Source: Vibrio marinisediminis
GTDB lineage: Bacteria; Pseudomonadota; Gammaproteobacteria; Enterobacterales; Vibrionaceae
Length of the DNA stretch: 64,000 bases
Direction of reading: 5' to 3'
Assembly: GCF_014050145.1 (NCBI RefSeq)
Contig: NZ_JACFYF010000001.1
Coordinates: forward strand, 865,571 to 929,570
In this document: positions 15,860-24,357 of the stretch, piece after piece
Position numbering within the stretch: position 1 is the first letter of the stretch
How the letters are laid out: the number at the start of each line of letters is the position of its first letter
Made by a program: the position numbers and the translations under genes
The notes under the pieces: model-generated
What the model saw: the letters and a program-made list of their open reading frames with translations, nothing else
Told to the model about the DNA's origin: nothing
Databases searched by the model: none

Positions 15860-17614
15860 ATGTATCTACCGCACAGACCAAACTACAACAAGTTTCCACA
15901 TGTCGAGGTTTCGGGATTCGATGATCAAGCATGGCAAGGCTGGTCAAACGTGATTGAGCAGATTCAATCTCGTGTTAAAACCGAACGACATGTCCTCGTT
16001 ATTGATACTTATCATGGTGTAGATCACCAAGAGTTATTGGACCAACTCATTTCAAAGCTAGGCTCAGAACAGGTCTTTTTTACTGATGAAGCTAAGCTTA
16101 GCGAAGAAGAAATATTCAATAAGCTAGAGCGCCATATCACAGATGACCGGGTGTTTGGTGTAATCGCCCCGCATAAGCTTAATGAGTTTTTTCATCCGCA
16201 AAAACGCGCACAATTACAAGAGAAAATTGCCAAGGTAAAAACAGGATTGGTGATTGTGTATGGCCATGGCGCGTCGCTCTTTGCCAAGGCTGATACCCAC
16301 GTTTATGCGGATTTGGCTCGCTGGGAAATCCAACAGCGTTTTCGCCATGGAAAACTGGGCAACTGGGGGGTGAATAATCAATCAGAAGATATTCTACGCC
16401 GCTATAAACGAGCTTTCTTTATTGAGTGGCGTGTTTTTGATCGACATAAAGCGCAAGTCTTACGTCATGTCGATTTCTTACTTGATACCAATACTCAAGA
16501 GAGTATCAAGCTGATTACCGGCCAGGCTCTTATGGCTGGGCTGAAACAAACTTCTCAACAACCATTCCGAGTTGTTCCTTTCTTTGACCCTGGAGTTTGG
16601 GGCGGGCAGTGGATGAAGGAGGTGTGTGAACTTGATGAAGACAAGCCAAACTACGCTTGGTGTTTTGATTGTGTACCAGAAGAAAATAGCTTGGTATTAA
16701 AATACGCCGACACCTTAATTGAGATCCCTTCACAAAACTTAGTTCTGCTTGAGCCACAAGCGTTGCTCGGTGAAGAAGTGCATGCTCGATTTGGCGCTGA
16801 GTTCCCAATTCGTTTTGACTTCCTTGATACCATGCAAGGACAAAACCTTAGCCTGCAAGTGCACCCATTAACGGAATATATTCAGCAAGAATTTGGTATG
16901 CACTACACCCAAGATGAAAGCTATTACATGCTGGATGCAGGGGAGAACTCGACGGTTTATCTAGGTACCAAAACCGGAATCGATCCCGATGAAATGATGG
17001 CTGATCTGTACGCGGCGCAACGTGGTGAAAAAGCATTTGATGATCAAAAGTTTATTAACCAATACCCAGCCAAAAAACACGATCACTTTTTGATCCCTGC
17101 CGGCACGATTCACTGCTCTGGCGTTAATACTATGGTGCTTGAAATCAGCGCGACTCCTTACATATTTACGTTCAAATTGTGGGATTGGGGTCGCCTTGGT
17201 CTAGATGGGTTACCAAGACCGGTGCACTTAGACCATGGCAAAGAAGTGATTCAGTGGGATCGAGACACTCAGTGGGTAGAAGAAAACCTCATTAATGCTA
17301 TTGCACCGATTGCTGAGGGGGATGGCTGGAAAGAGGAACGTACCGGGTTGCATCAGCGTGAATTTATTGAAACCCGTCGTCACTGGTTTAGTAAACCAGT
17401 CTCCCATCATACTGATGGCAAAGTTAACGTATTGAACCTAATTGAAGGACGTGAGGCGATTGTCACAAGTCCGACTGATAAATTCCAACCTTTCGTTGTG
17501 CATTATGCTGAAACCTTTATTGTGCCAGCCAGTGTCGGTGAATACCGCATTGAGCCATATGGTCAAAGCGAAGGTCAAGAGATTGCAACAATAAAAGCGT
17601 TTGTTAGAAGCTAA
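15860..17614 (+). CDS. class I mannose-6-phosphate isomerase-like protein with extra N-terminal domain
   Basis: 584 residues, about 190 longer than ManA. The C-terminal part (about 235 on) is a zinc-dependent phosphomannose isomerase: PFFDPGVWGGQWM, the ligand segments SLQVHP and DESYYML, and PAGTIHCSG. The first ~210 residues form a separate alpha/beta-like domain (HVLVIDTYHG, VKTGLVIVYGHGASLFA, RRYKRAFFIEWRVFDRHKA). It has the look of a nucleotide-kinase-type fold, but I see no P-loop, so its role is unknown. It is first in an operon with malX and malY, implying it converts the sugar phosphate that MalX imports. Confidence 0.8.
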   Translation: MYLPHRPNYNKFPHVEVSGFDDQAWQGWSNVIEQIQSRVKTERHVLVIDTYHGVDHQELLDQLISKLGSEQVFFTDEAKLSEEEIFNKLERHITDDRVFGVIAPHKLNEFFHPQKRAQLQEKIAKVKTGLVIVYGHGASLFAKADTHVYADLARWEIQQRFRHGKLGNWGVNNQSEDILRRYKRAFFIEWRVFDRHKAQVLRHVDFLLDTNTQESIKLITGQALMAGLKQTSQQPFRVVPFFDPGVWGGQWMKEVCELDEDKPNYAWCFDCVPEENSLVLKYADTLIEIPSQNLVLLEPQALLGEEVHARFGAEFPIRFDFLDTMQGQNLSLQVHPLTEYIQQEFGMHYTQDESYYMLDAGENSTVYLGTKTGIDPDEMMADLYAAQRGEKAFDDQKFINQYPAKKHDHFLIPAGTIHCSGVNTMVLEISATPYIFTFKLWDWGRLGLDGLPRPVHLDHGKEVIQWDRDTQWVEENLINAIAPIAEGDGWKEERTGLHQREFIETRRHWFSKPVSHHTDGKVNVLNLIEGREAIVTSPTDKFQPFVVHYAETFIVPASVGEYRIEPYGQSEGQEIATIKAFVRS

Positions 17615-17648
17615 TTTTGATAATTTAGAAAGAACAAGGAACCAGTAT

Positions 17649-19181
17649 ATGAATCATTCAATATGGGGATTCTTTCAATCCCTCGGTAAAACGTTCATGC
17701 TCCCAATCGCTTTGCTGGCATTTTCAGGTATTTTGCTTGGTGTTGGCGCAGGATTCGGAGGCTCTGCTGTTCAAGAAGCATTACCTTTCTTAAGTGCTCC
17801 ATGGTTACAAGCCATCTTTACCTTTATGGTAAAAATAGGCTTGGCGACGTTTATCTTTCTACCTATTTTGTTCGCCATGGCGATACCGATTGGTCTCGTT
17901 AAGGAAGACAAAGGTGTTGCTGCAATGTCGGGCTTTGTCGGCTACGCGGTTATGAACCTTGCGGTGAATACTTACTTAACTGTTTCAGGTGGTATTGAAG
18001 GCGCGACGGTTAGAAATATACTGGGTATCGAGACGATTGATACCGGTGTGTTGGGTGGCGTAATTACCGGTATTATTGTCTACAAGTTGCACGAAAGGTT
18101 CCGTGAAGTTCAATTCCATGATGCATTTGCATTCTGGAGTGGTGCACGCTTTGTTCCGATTATTACTACCATCGTTATGGCACTAGTCGGCTTGATGGTT
18201 CCGTTTATTTGGCCACCAGTGCAGGCAGGTATTAACTCTATCGGTCAATTGATTGCCGTTGCTGGTCCATTTGGTCCGTTCCTTTACGGCATGAGCGAAA
18301 TGCTATTACTGCCATTTGGTCTTCATCATATTGTTTCTTCGATGGTCCGCTTTACTGAAATTGGCGGGACACAGGTCATTAATGGTGAAAGTGTCAACGG
18401 TGCGCTGAATATCTTTTACGCTCAGCTAGGGGCTAATTTACCTATTTCCTCTTCAGCTACCGCGTTCCTATCGGGCGGAAAAATGCCCGCGATGCTCTTT
18501 GGCTTACCTGGCGCGGCTTGTGCTATTTATACGGCGGCAAAGCTGAAAAACAGACCTGCAATTAAAGGCTTAGTTATTTCCGGCATTATCGCTTGTGCGG
18601 TTGGTGGCATTACAGAACCAATCCTATTCATGTTCCTTTTCATCGCACCTGCGCTATACGTTGCTCACGCGTGTTTCTATGGCTTAGGCTTTTTAGTGAT
18701 GAATCTACTTAACCATACTATTGGTAACACTGACGGTAACGTTATTGACCTATTTACCTTTGGTATATTGCAGGGAACGCATACAGGTTGGCTAAATCTA
18801 TTTTGGGTTGGTCCGCTATTCTTCTCACTCTACTTCTTTACATTTAAATGGGCGATAGAGAAGTGGGACATCATGACCCCAGGACGTGCTGAAGATGAAG
18901 ATTGTAGCCAAATGGAAACGGTCTCAACAACCAAGGCAGCGGGCGAATTAAAAGCGACTCAATTTATTACCGCGCTGGGTGGCAAAGAGAACATTGCTTC
19001 TTTAGACAACTGCATTACTCGATTACGTATGACAGTCAATGATATGAGTAAAGTGTCTGATAGTGAATTGAAAAAGCTCGGAGCGCTTGGTGTGATTAAG
19101 CTCGACAGTCAAGCGATTCAAGTGGTGATTGGTCCTCAAGTTCACATGCTTAAGAATGCGATGAATAAACTGATTGTATAA
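17649..19181 (+). CDS. malX: PTS maltose/glucose-type EIICB, MalX-like
   Basis: 510 residues from the ATG at 17649 (AAGGAA upstream; a longer frame begins inside the isomerase gene). The EIIC membrane domain (about 8-420) has ten or so hydrophobic segments and the LPFGLHHIV and GITEPILFMF signatures of the glucose family. The EIIB domain (about 440-510) has the phosphorylated cysteine in LDNCITRLRM. It imports and phosphorylates a hexose or glucoside; EIIA must come from elsewhere. It starts 35 nt after the isomerase gene and is followed by malY. Confidence 0.92.
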   Translation: MNHSIWGFFQSLGKTFMLPIALLAFSGILLGVGAGFGGSAVQEALPFLSAPWLQAIFTFMVKIGLATFIFLPILFAMAIPIGLVKEDKGVAAMSGFVGYAVMNLAVNTYLTVSGGIEGATVRNILGIETIDTGVLGGVITGIIVYKLHERFREVQFHDAFAFWSGARFVPIITTIVMALVGLMVPFIWPPVQAGINSIGQLIAVAGPFGPFLYGMSEMLLLPFGLHHIVSSMVRFTEIGGTQVINGESVNGALNIFYAQLGANLPISSSATAFLSGGKMPAMLFGLPGAACAIYTAAKLKNRPAIKGLVISGIIACAVGGITEPILFMFLFIAPALYVAHACFYGLGFLVMNLLNHTIGNTDGNVIDLFTFGILQGTHTGWLNLFWVGPLFFSLYFFTFKWAIEKWDIMTPGRAEDEDCSQMETVSTTKAAGELKATQFITALGGKENIASLDNCITRLRMTVNDMSKVSDSELKKLGALGVIKLDSQAIQVVIGPQVHMLKNAMNKLIV

Positions 19182-19231
19182 ACACAACCGCAAGAGCCAT
19201 AGAAATATGGCTCTTTTGCTAGGAAATTGGC

Positions 19232-20398
19232 ATGTTTGATAAAGAAATTGATCGACGTGGTACATATTGTACGCAATGGGATTACGTGCAAGACCGATTT
19301 GGTGAAGCCGATTTGCTGCCATTTACCATTTCCGATATGGATTTTGCCGCGCCTGACTGTGTACTTTCTGCGATAGAGCAACGAACAACGCACCCAGTTT
19401 GGGGTTATAGCCGTTGGAACCATTGTGATTTTAAAAATGCAGTTACTCATTGGTTCTCTACACGTTTTAACGCGAACTTCTCCAGTGAAACTCTGGTTTA
19501 TGGTCCGTCAGTTATCTACATCGTATCGCAGTTGATCCGGCAGTGGAGTCGTGAGGAGCAAGGCGTGATTATTCATACGCCAGCTTATGACGCATTTGAT
19601 TGCATGATCACAGGTTTAAAGAGGCAAGTAGTCACTTGTGAACTGCATAAATCAGGTAAAGATTACAATTTTGACTGGGTTAGTTTTGAGCAACAATTAG
19701 CCGATGAAAACAACACGGTGTTGCTGCTTTGTAGCCCACATAACCCAACTGGGAAAATATGGAGCCTTGAGGAGTTACAACGCATCGCTTTACTCTGCGA
19801 GAAGTACCAAGTTGCCGTGATCAGCGATGAGATCCACATGGATATCTGTTTTGAGCCACATACACCATGGCAAGGCTTCACTGGCAGTGACAGATGGGCG
19901 TTGGTTAGCTCAGCATCAAAGTCATTTAATATCCCAGCGCTTGGCGGTGCTTACGCATTTATTGCCAACCAACAAGCAAGAGAGCGCTATTTGGTTAACC
20001 TTAAACAAGTAGATGGGCTTTCTTCTCCACCGGTTCTCGGAATCATCGGGCTAATGGTTGCCTACCAAGAAGGCGCGGGTTGGTTAGATGAATTAAAAGT
20101 TTATCTTCTCGATAACCACCGATACGTTCAGCAAACTTTGCAAGATAGATTTCCTGAAATTCACTACGATATTCCAGATTCAACCTATCTTGCATGGATT
20201 GATCTAGCGCCATTACAACTTGATATGGATGCACTTAATCAGCGGTTAGTGACGCATTATAAAGTAGCGATCATGCAGGGTAAAAACTATGGCGAGTTAG
20301 GGAAATACCATATTCGTCTTAATTTAGGCTGTAGCCGTAATAAAGTCGAACGCGGTCTTGATGCGTTGCTCAATGCGATCGAAGACTTGACGCAGTGA
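19232..20398 (+). CDS. malY: MalY-like PLP C-S lyase (cystathionine beta-lyase / mal regulon modulator)
   Basis: 388 residues, the same length as E. coli MalY. Fold type I PLP enzyme: DMDFAAPDCV near residue 33, the CSPHNPTGK segment near 168, ISDEIHMD near 197 and the PLP lysine in SSASKSFNIPAL near residue 233 are all present. The family has beta C-S lyase activity, and in E. coli MalY also binds and inhibits MalT. RBS GGAAAT is weak. It ends the malI-controlled operon; the reason a C-S lyase is paired with a PTS transporter is unknown. Confidence 0.9.
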   Translation: MFDKEIDRRGTYCTQWDYVQDRFGEADLLPFTISDMDFAAPDCVLSAIEQRTTHPVWGYSRWNHCDFKNAVTHWFSTRFNANFSSETLVYGPSVIYIVSQLIRQWSREEQGVIIHTPAYDAFDCMITGLKRQVVTCELHKSGKDYNFDWVSFEQQLADENNTVLLLCSPHNPTGKIWSLEELQRIALLCEKYQVAVISDEIHMDICFEPHTPWQGFTGSDRWALVSSASKSFNIPALGGAYAFIANQQARERYLVNLKQVDGLSSPPVLGIIGLMVAYQEGAGWLDELKVYLLDNHRYVQQTLQDRFPEIHYDIPDSTYLAWIDLAPLQLDMDALNQRLVTHYKVAIMQGKNYGELGKYHIRLNLGCSRNKVERGLDALLNAIEDLTQ

Positions 20399-20441
20399 AC
20401 TGTACTTCATTGCTCGTGACTTAGGCAGTGTACGGTTAATA

Positions 20442-20740
20442 TACCGCTCTGCGCAAAATACAGATAAAAAATCGGTCTACTTCCATTGGCAACAATGGAA
20501 GTAGACCGATTTTTTTATCAAAGGAGGTTTGTTTCTTAACAGTCCAAGTAACGTTCTCTCCAGCTTTGATTGGTACGACAATGTCAGCACCAAATGGCAT
20601 GCTTGCTGGTACTGCCCACTCTTCTTTCGTCAGTGTTACGGTATCAGCATTACGCGGAACACAGTAGAAATTAGGACTGTTGTAAATGCCTCTAGATTCT
20701 CCAAGTCCCTTTCCGTTTAATTCATAAGTATAAAGCTCTA
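20442..20740. repeat. left direct repeat: copy of pyrC 3' end and terminator
   Basis: The segment from TACCGCTCT (20442) through a terminator and the last part of pyrC resembles 28350-28660 in the same orientation. 20535-20657 is identical to 28443-28565 over 123 bp; the flanks on both sides align with many differences. Together the two copies bracket the wecB-nfrB-nfrA cassette. Confidence 0.9.
20466..20517. terminator. bidirectional terminator after malY / of the pyrC remnant
   Basis: A perfect stem of about 22 bp (AAAAAATCGGTCTACTTCC... pairing with its inverse, 20494-20516) with T runs on both sides. It serves malY on the plus strand and is the counterpart of the real pyrC terminator at 28375-28423. 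Confidence 0.9.
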
Positions 20741-20742
20741 TA
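20532..20742 (-). pseudogene. 5'-truncated, degenerate pyrC remnant
   Basis: On the minus strand it encodes the C-terminal ~40 residues of dihydroorotase exactly (through GENVTWTVK), then diverges toward the former 5' side with substitutions and a small deletion, and similarity fades near 20740. The stop codon TAA of true pyrC is AAA here. It has no start and no catalytic region. It is the left half of a duplication flanking the Nfr cassette. Confidence 0.88.
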
Positions 20743-21047
20743 TTTTTAGTGATAACCTAGAATAATATTTCGTTACAATTAGATTGGATATATAAATGAA
20801 AAGCTAGCGTTATATTCGAGTTTATTGGTAAAATCAATCATTCTCACAAATGAGACATTGACTCTATTGATATATATGTAGTTAATTTGGGGTTTGATTT
20901 TTTATTTTATGGTGTACAGTACTGATATTAAAATAGATAATTGAGATTTCATGGTTTTATATCGCATTAACAAGTAGATAGCGCTGTGTATGAACCTCTC
21001 TTTATTCCGAGTGGACACATAAATTATAATTACAAAGGTGTGATAAT
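20743..21047. other. AT-rich region upstream of the Nfr cassette
   Basis: About 300 bp with no gene. It is strongly AT-rich and should carry the promoter of the cassette; a GTGTAcagTACTG-like motif near 20930 is not assigned to any factor. No JUMPstart or recognisable CRP site was seen. Confidence 0.45.
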
Positions 21048-22145
21048 ATGTCGAATCGAATCGTATGTAACTCTTTGATCGTTACAGGGACTCGACCTGA
21101 GATAATAAAGATGGTACCAGTATATTTTGCGTTAAAAAAAACAGGTAACCATGTTTTTTGGTGTCATACAGGGCAGCATGATTCTCTAGCAGATCAAACA
21201 TTTGAAGCTTTTGGTGTGATTCCTGATTATGTTTTTCAACGCCCACAAGGTGAGGGGATTAGTCCTTTAGTTTCCGGCTTGTTGACAAATATTGACTCAC
21301 TACTAAAAACACATCTATTTCAATGTGTACTAGTTCATGGTGATACATCATCGACTTTGTCAGCAGCATTGGCCGCCTTTTATAATAAAGTTCCTGTTAT
21401 TGCTCATGTCGAAGCTGGTTTACGCAGTGGAAGTTTGTCTCATCCTTTTCCTGAGGAATCTAACCGACTATTAGTTGCTCAAATCGCAGACGTTCATTTT
21501 GCTCCAACGCAAGGGGCGTGTGACGCTCTATTGAAAGAGAACATTTCGAAAGACAAAATTCATGTTACTGGCAATACTGCAATAGACGCGCAGCATTTGT
21601 TAGTTTCGAGCGGAAAGATCGTAAAACGAGATTCAACAAAAGTGTTGGTTACAGCACATCGACGCGAGAACTGGCAAAATATTTCGATAATCAGTGACGC
21701 TATCAAGAAACTATCGGCATTAAGACCTGAACTCGAGTTTGTTTTTGTCGTTCACCCAAACCCAGATGTGCGAGCAAAAGTAGAAGCGTGCCTTGCCAAT
21801 ACAGCGAAAGTGACGATTAGTGAACCACTAGATTATCTGGCATTACAACAGTGTTTGGCAGAATCCATTTTGGTCTTGACAGATTCGGGTGGCATTCAAG
21901 AAGAAGCTCCCTCATACGGTAAACGTGTGGTTGTGTTACGTGAAACAACAGAACGTCCAGAAGCGGTGGCTCAAGGCTATTCAGTATTGGCAGGAGCGTC
22001 GGATGTAGACCGTATTGTCGAGAGTGCTCTTACTATGTTAAACGCAGAGGCGTTTTCAGGGAGTAATAATCCGTTTGGTGATGGCTTAGCATCAGAGCAC
22101 ATAGCGGCAAGAATCAACGCGTTATGTGGTCCTACAGATGTTTGA
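21048..22145 (+). CDS. wecB: UDP-N-acetylglucosamine 2-epimerase (non-hydrolysing), WecB-like
   Basis: 365 residues. It interconverts UDP-GlcNAc and UDP-ManNAc in the cytoplasm. Visible family motifs: GTRPEIIKM near 14, VHGDTSST with Asp99, HVEAGLRSG with Glu122, PEESNRL near 135, TAHRRENW with His204, and TDSGGIQEEAP near 280. AAAGGTG precedes the ATG. It overlaps nfrB by 8 nt, so the two are translationally coupled. In E. coli the NfrAB pathway needs WecB for its ManNAc precursor; here the epimerase is encoded in the same operon, which strongly suggests it is dedicated to this polysaccharide. Confidence 0.92.
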   Translation: MSNRIVCNSLIVTGTRPEIIKMVPVYFALKKTGNHVFWCHTGQHDSLADQTFEAFGVIPDYVFQRPQGEGISPLVSGLLTNIDSLLKTHLFQCVLVHGDTSSTLSAALAAFYNKVPVIAHVEAGLRSGSLSHPFPEESNRLLVAQIADVHFAPTQGACDALLKENISKDKIHVTGNTAIDAQHLLVSSGKIVKRDSTKVLVTAHRRENWQNISIISDAIKKLSALRPELEFVFVVHPNPDVRAKVEACLANTAKVTISEPLDYLALQQCLAESILVLTDSGGIQEEAPSYGKRVVVLRETTERPEAVAQGYSVLAGASDVDRIVESALTMLNAEAFSGSNNPFGDGLASEHIAARINALCGPTDV

Positions 22146-24357
22146 TTTATTTATTTGGTATTTGCTTGCGCTTAAATATGTTCTAGTTGTACTGATGGTC
22201 GTGATGGCTTTTTGTGGTCTAGATGACTTAATCATTGATGTCTATTATTGGGTACGTCGAGCATGGCGCGCTAACACAACGTACAAAAAGCACTCTCGCA
22301 AAGCGGCTAAAGAGCTCTATATCAAAGAAGAGCAACCACTTGCCATCATGGTACCAGCGTGGCAAGAACACGGCGTGATCGATAAAATGGCTGAGTTAGC
22401 TGCGAGCCAGTTAGATTATGAAAATTACCAAATTTTTGTTGGTACTTATCCTAACGATCCTGAAACACAAAGTGATGTTGATAAAGTTTGTGCTCGTTAC
22501 CCGAACATACACAAAGTGGTTTGTGCTCGACCGGGACCAACCAGTAAAGCGGACTGCTTGAATAATGTCATCGCATCAATTCTTGAATTTGAAAAGAAAG
22601 CTAAGTTAGAGTTTGCTGGGTTTATTTTGCATGACTCAGAAGATGTAATTTCTTCGATGGAATTGCGTTTGTTCAATCACCTCCTTCCCGCGAAAGATCT
22701 CATCCAGCTACCCGTGTATCCATACACTAGAAAGTGGTATCAAATGACACCTGGGCATTATGCTGACGAGTTTGCTGAGTTGCATGGCAAGGATGTTGTC
22801 GTGCGTGAAGCGATTGCAGGGCAAGTTCCAAGTGCGGGAGTTGGTACTTGTTTTAGTCGTCGGGCAATTTTGCGCCTTACTGTAGAAGGTGACGGTCTGC
22901 CATTTGATGTTCAATCACTGACTGAAGATTACGATATTGGATTCAGATTAAAGCAATGGGGAATGAATGAAATTTTTGTCCGCTTCCCCGTGGTTGACAA
23001 GAATCAAACAACTCTTAGAGAAGTTGCTGTCGGCGTTTCTGATCGTGAAGGCTCTGTCGTATGTGTACGGGAGTTCTTTCCGACAACTTATACAACCGCT
23101 GTTCGTCAAAAAAGTCGCTGGATTATTGGTATTGTTTTTCAAGGTTTTAAAAACCACAAATGGACTAATGATTGGCGAGTCAATTACTTCTTGTGGCGTG
23201 ATCGCCGTGGCTTAATTAATAATACAGCTGGCTTTATCGCCATGCTTATTTTTATCCAACTAGTCGCTCTCAGCATATATGGTTATTTGGTTGAAGATAA
23301 TTATAACTTTTTGTCTTTGACTGGGGACACTCCGTTTACCCAGAATATCCTTGCGCTCAATGTTTTGTTACTCGCAAATCGAATGTTTCAGCGTTTCTAC
23401 TTTGTCAGTAGGTACTACGGATATGCGGAAGGGTTGCTATCTTTGGCCCGCATCGTATGGGGTAATGTGATCAATTTCTCCGCTAATATCCGAGCTATTC
23501 GTCAGGTCATTGAGCAGGGCGATCCACGACGAGTGGCATGGGATAAAACCACTCATGATTTTCCAACTGTGTCTGCTGAAGTTCGTAAGAAACCAATCGG
23601 ACAAATATTGGTGGAAAGTGGTCATTTAGATAGACAACAACTTGAAGACTTCATACTGGAAAAACCAAGCAATATTTTGTTGGGCATGTATTTGGTGGAG
23701 CAAGGAGCAGTATCTAACGATCAATTGAGTGAGGCAATGGCGATTCAGTGTGGTGCTGAATACATGAAGATAGATCCATTTACCTTATCATCTAGTTTAA
23801 TTGATGAGCTACCAAAAATACTCGCTCTTAAATACTCAATTTTACCTATAGCAAGTCACGAAGGAGTGCTGATCTTAGGGAAAGAGTCGGCATTGAGCCC
23901 AGTGGCGTTGGCCGCAATTAAACGTCGGATAGGCAAGCCAGTCCGCTGGGTCATTACAACCAATGGGGCTGTGACATTAGGTTTAAGGTATTGGTACTTA
24001 GGGGATTCATCGGTCAACCCTTATCCTGAACTGGATAGCCTAACCGAGAGATATGTTCTCAATGCAACACAGCTTACAAAAGTTATGAGTACTTATTTTG
24101 CTAGCCATTGTCAAATTGGCACTTGGCTTGTGTCCGCTCGCTTAATTGAACCCGCAGTATTAAACCAAGCGGTGCTCGCATTTGAGAAAATGGACGGCAT
24201 TAGCTTCGGTGAGTTTTTGGTAAGTCGTGGATATATTGAGCGTGATGCTATTGAAAAAGCGCTAGCGTTACAAAAACAGCATCAGCACGGTATTAAAGAT
24301 CTCATTCTTCGTTATTCAAATAATTTAGAGACTCAACATGAAGTTGCCACAGTTTAA
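22138..24357 (+). CDS. nfrB: NfrB-like inner-membrane glycosyltransferase with C-terminal MshEN repeats
   Basis: 739 residues from the ATG at 22138, the same size as E. coli NfrB (phage N4 receptor inner-membrane subunit), which it follows closely. There is an N-terminal membrane helix (about 8-30), a GT2 domain (about 65-335) with HDSEDV (165-170), LTEDYD (261-266) and RQKSRW (323-328), and then membrane helices (about 362-440). MshEN-type c-di-GMP-binding repeats follow from about 485. In the best repeat the expected Arg of RLGxxL is Leu514. It should polymerise UDP-ManNAc at the membrane and hand the chain to NfrA. It overlaps both neighbours. Confidence 0.93.
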   Translation: MFDLFIWYLLALKYVLVVLMVVMAFCGLDDLIIDVYYWVRRAWRANTTYKKHSRKAAKELYIKEEQPLAIMVPAWQEHGVIDKMAELAASQLDYENYQIFVGTYPNDPETQSDVDKVCARYPNIHKVVCARPGPTSKADCLNNVIASILEFEKKAKLEFAGFILHDSEDVISSMELRLFNHLLPAKDLIQLPVYPYTRKWYQMTPGHYADEFAELHGKDVVVREAIAGQVPSAGVGTCFSRRAILRLTVEGDGLPFDVQSLTEDYDIGFRLKQWGMNEIFVRFPVVDKNQTTLREVAVGVSDREGSVVCVREFFPTTYTTAVRQKSRWIIGIVFQGFKNHKWTNDWRVNYFLWRDRRGLINNTAGFIAMLIFIQLVALSIYGYLVEDNYNFLSLTGDTPFTQNILALNVLLLANRMFQRFYFVSRYYGYAEGLLSLARIVWGNVINFSANIRAIRQVIEQGDPRRVAWDKTTHDFPTVSAEVRKKPIGQILVESGHLDRQQLEDFILEKPSNILLGMYLVEQGAVSNDQLSEAMAIQCGAEYMKIDPFTLSSSLIDELPKILALKYSILPIASHEGVLILGKESALSPVALAAIKRRIGKPVRWVITTNGAVTLGLRYWYLGDSSVNPYPELDSLTERYVLNATQLTKVMSTYFASHCQIGTWLVSARLIEPAVLNQAVLAFEKMDGISFGEFLVSRGYIERDAIEKALALQKQHQHGIKDLILRYSNNLETQHEVATV

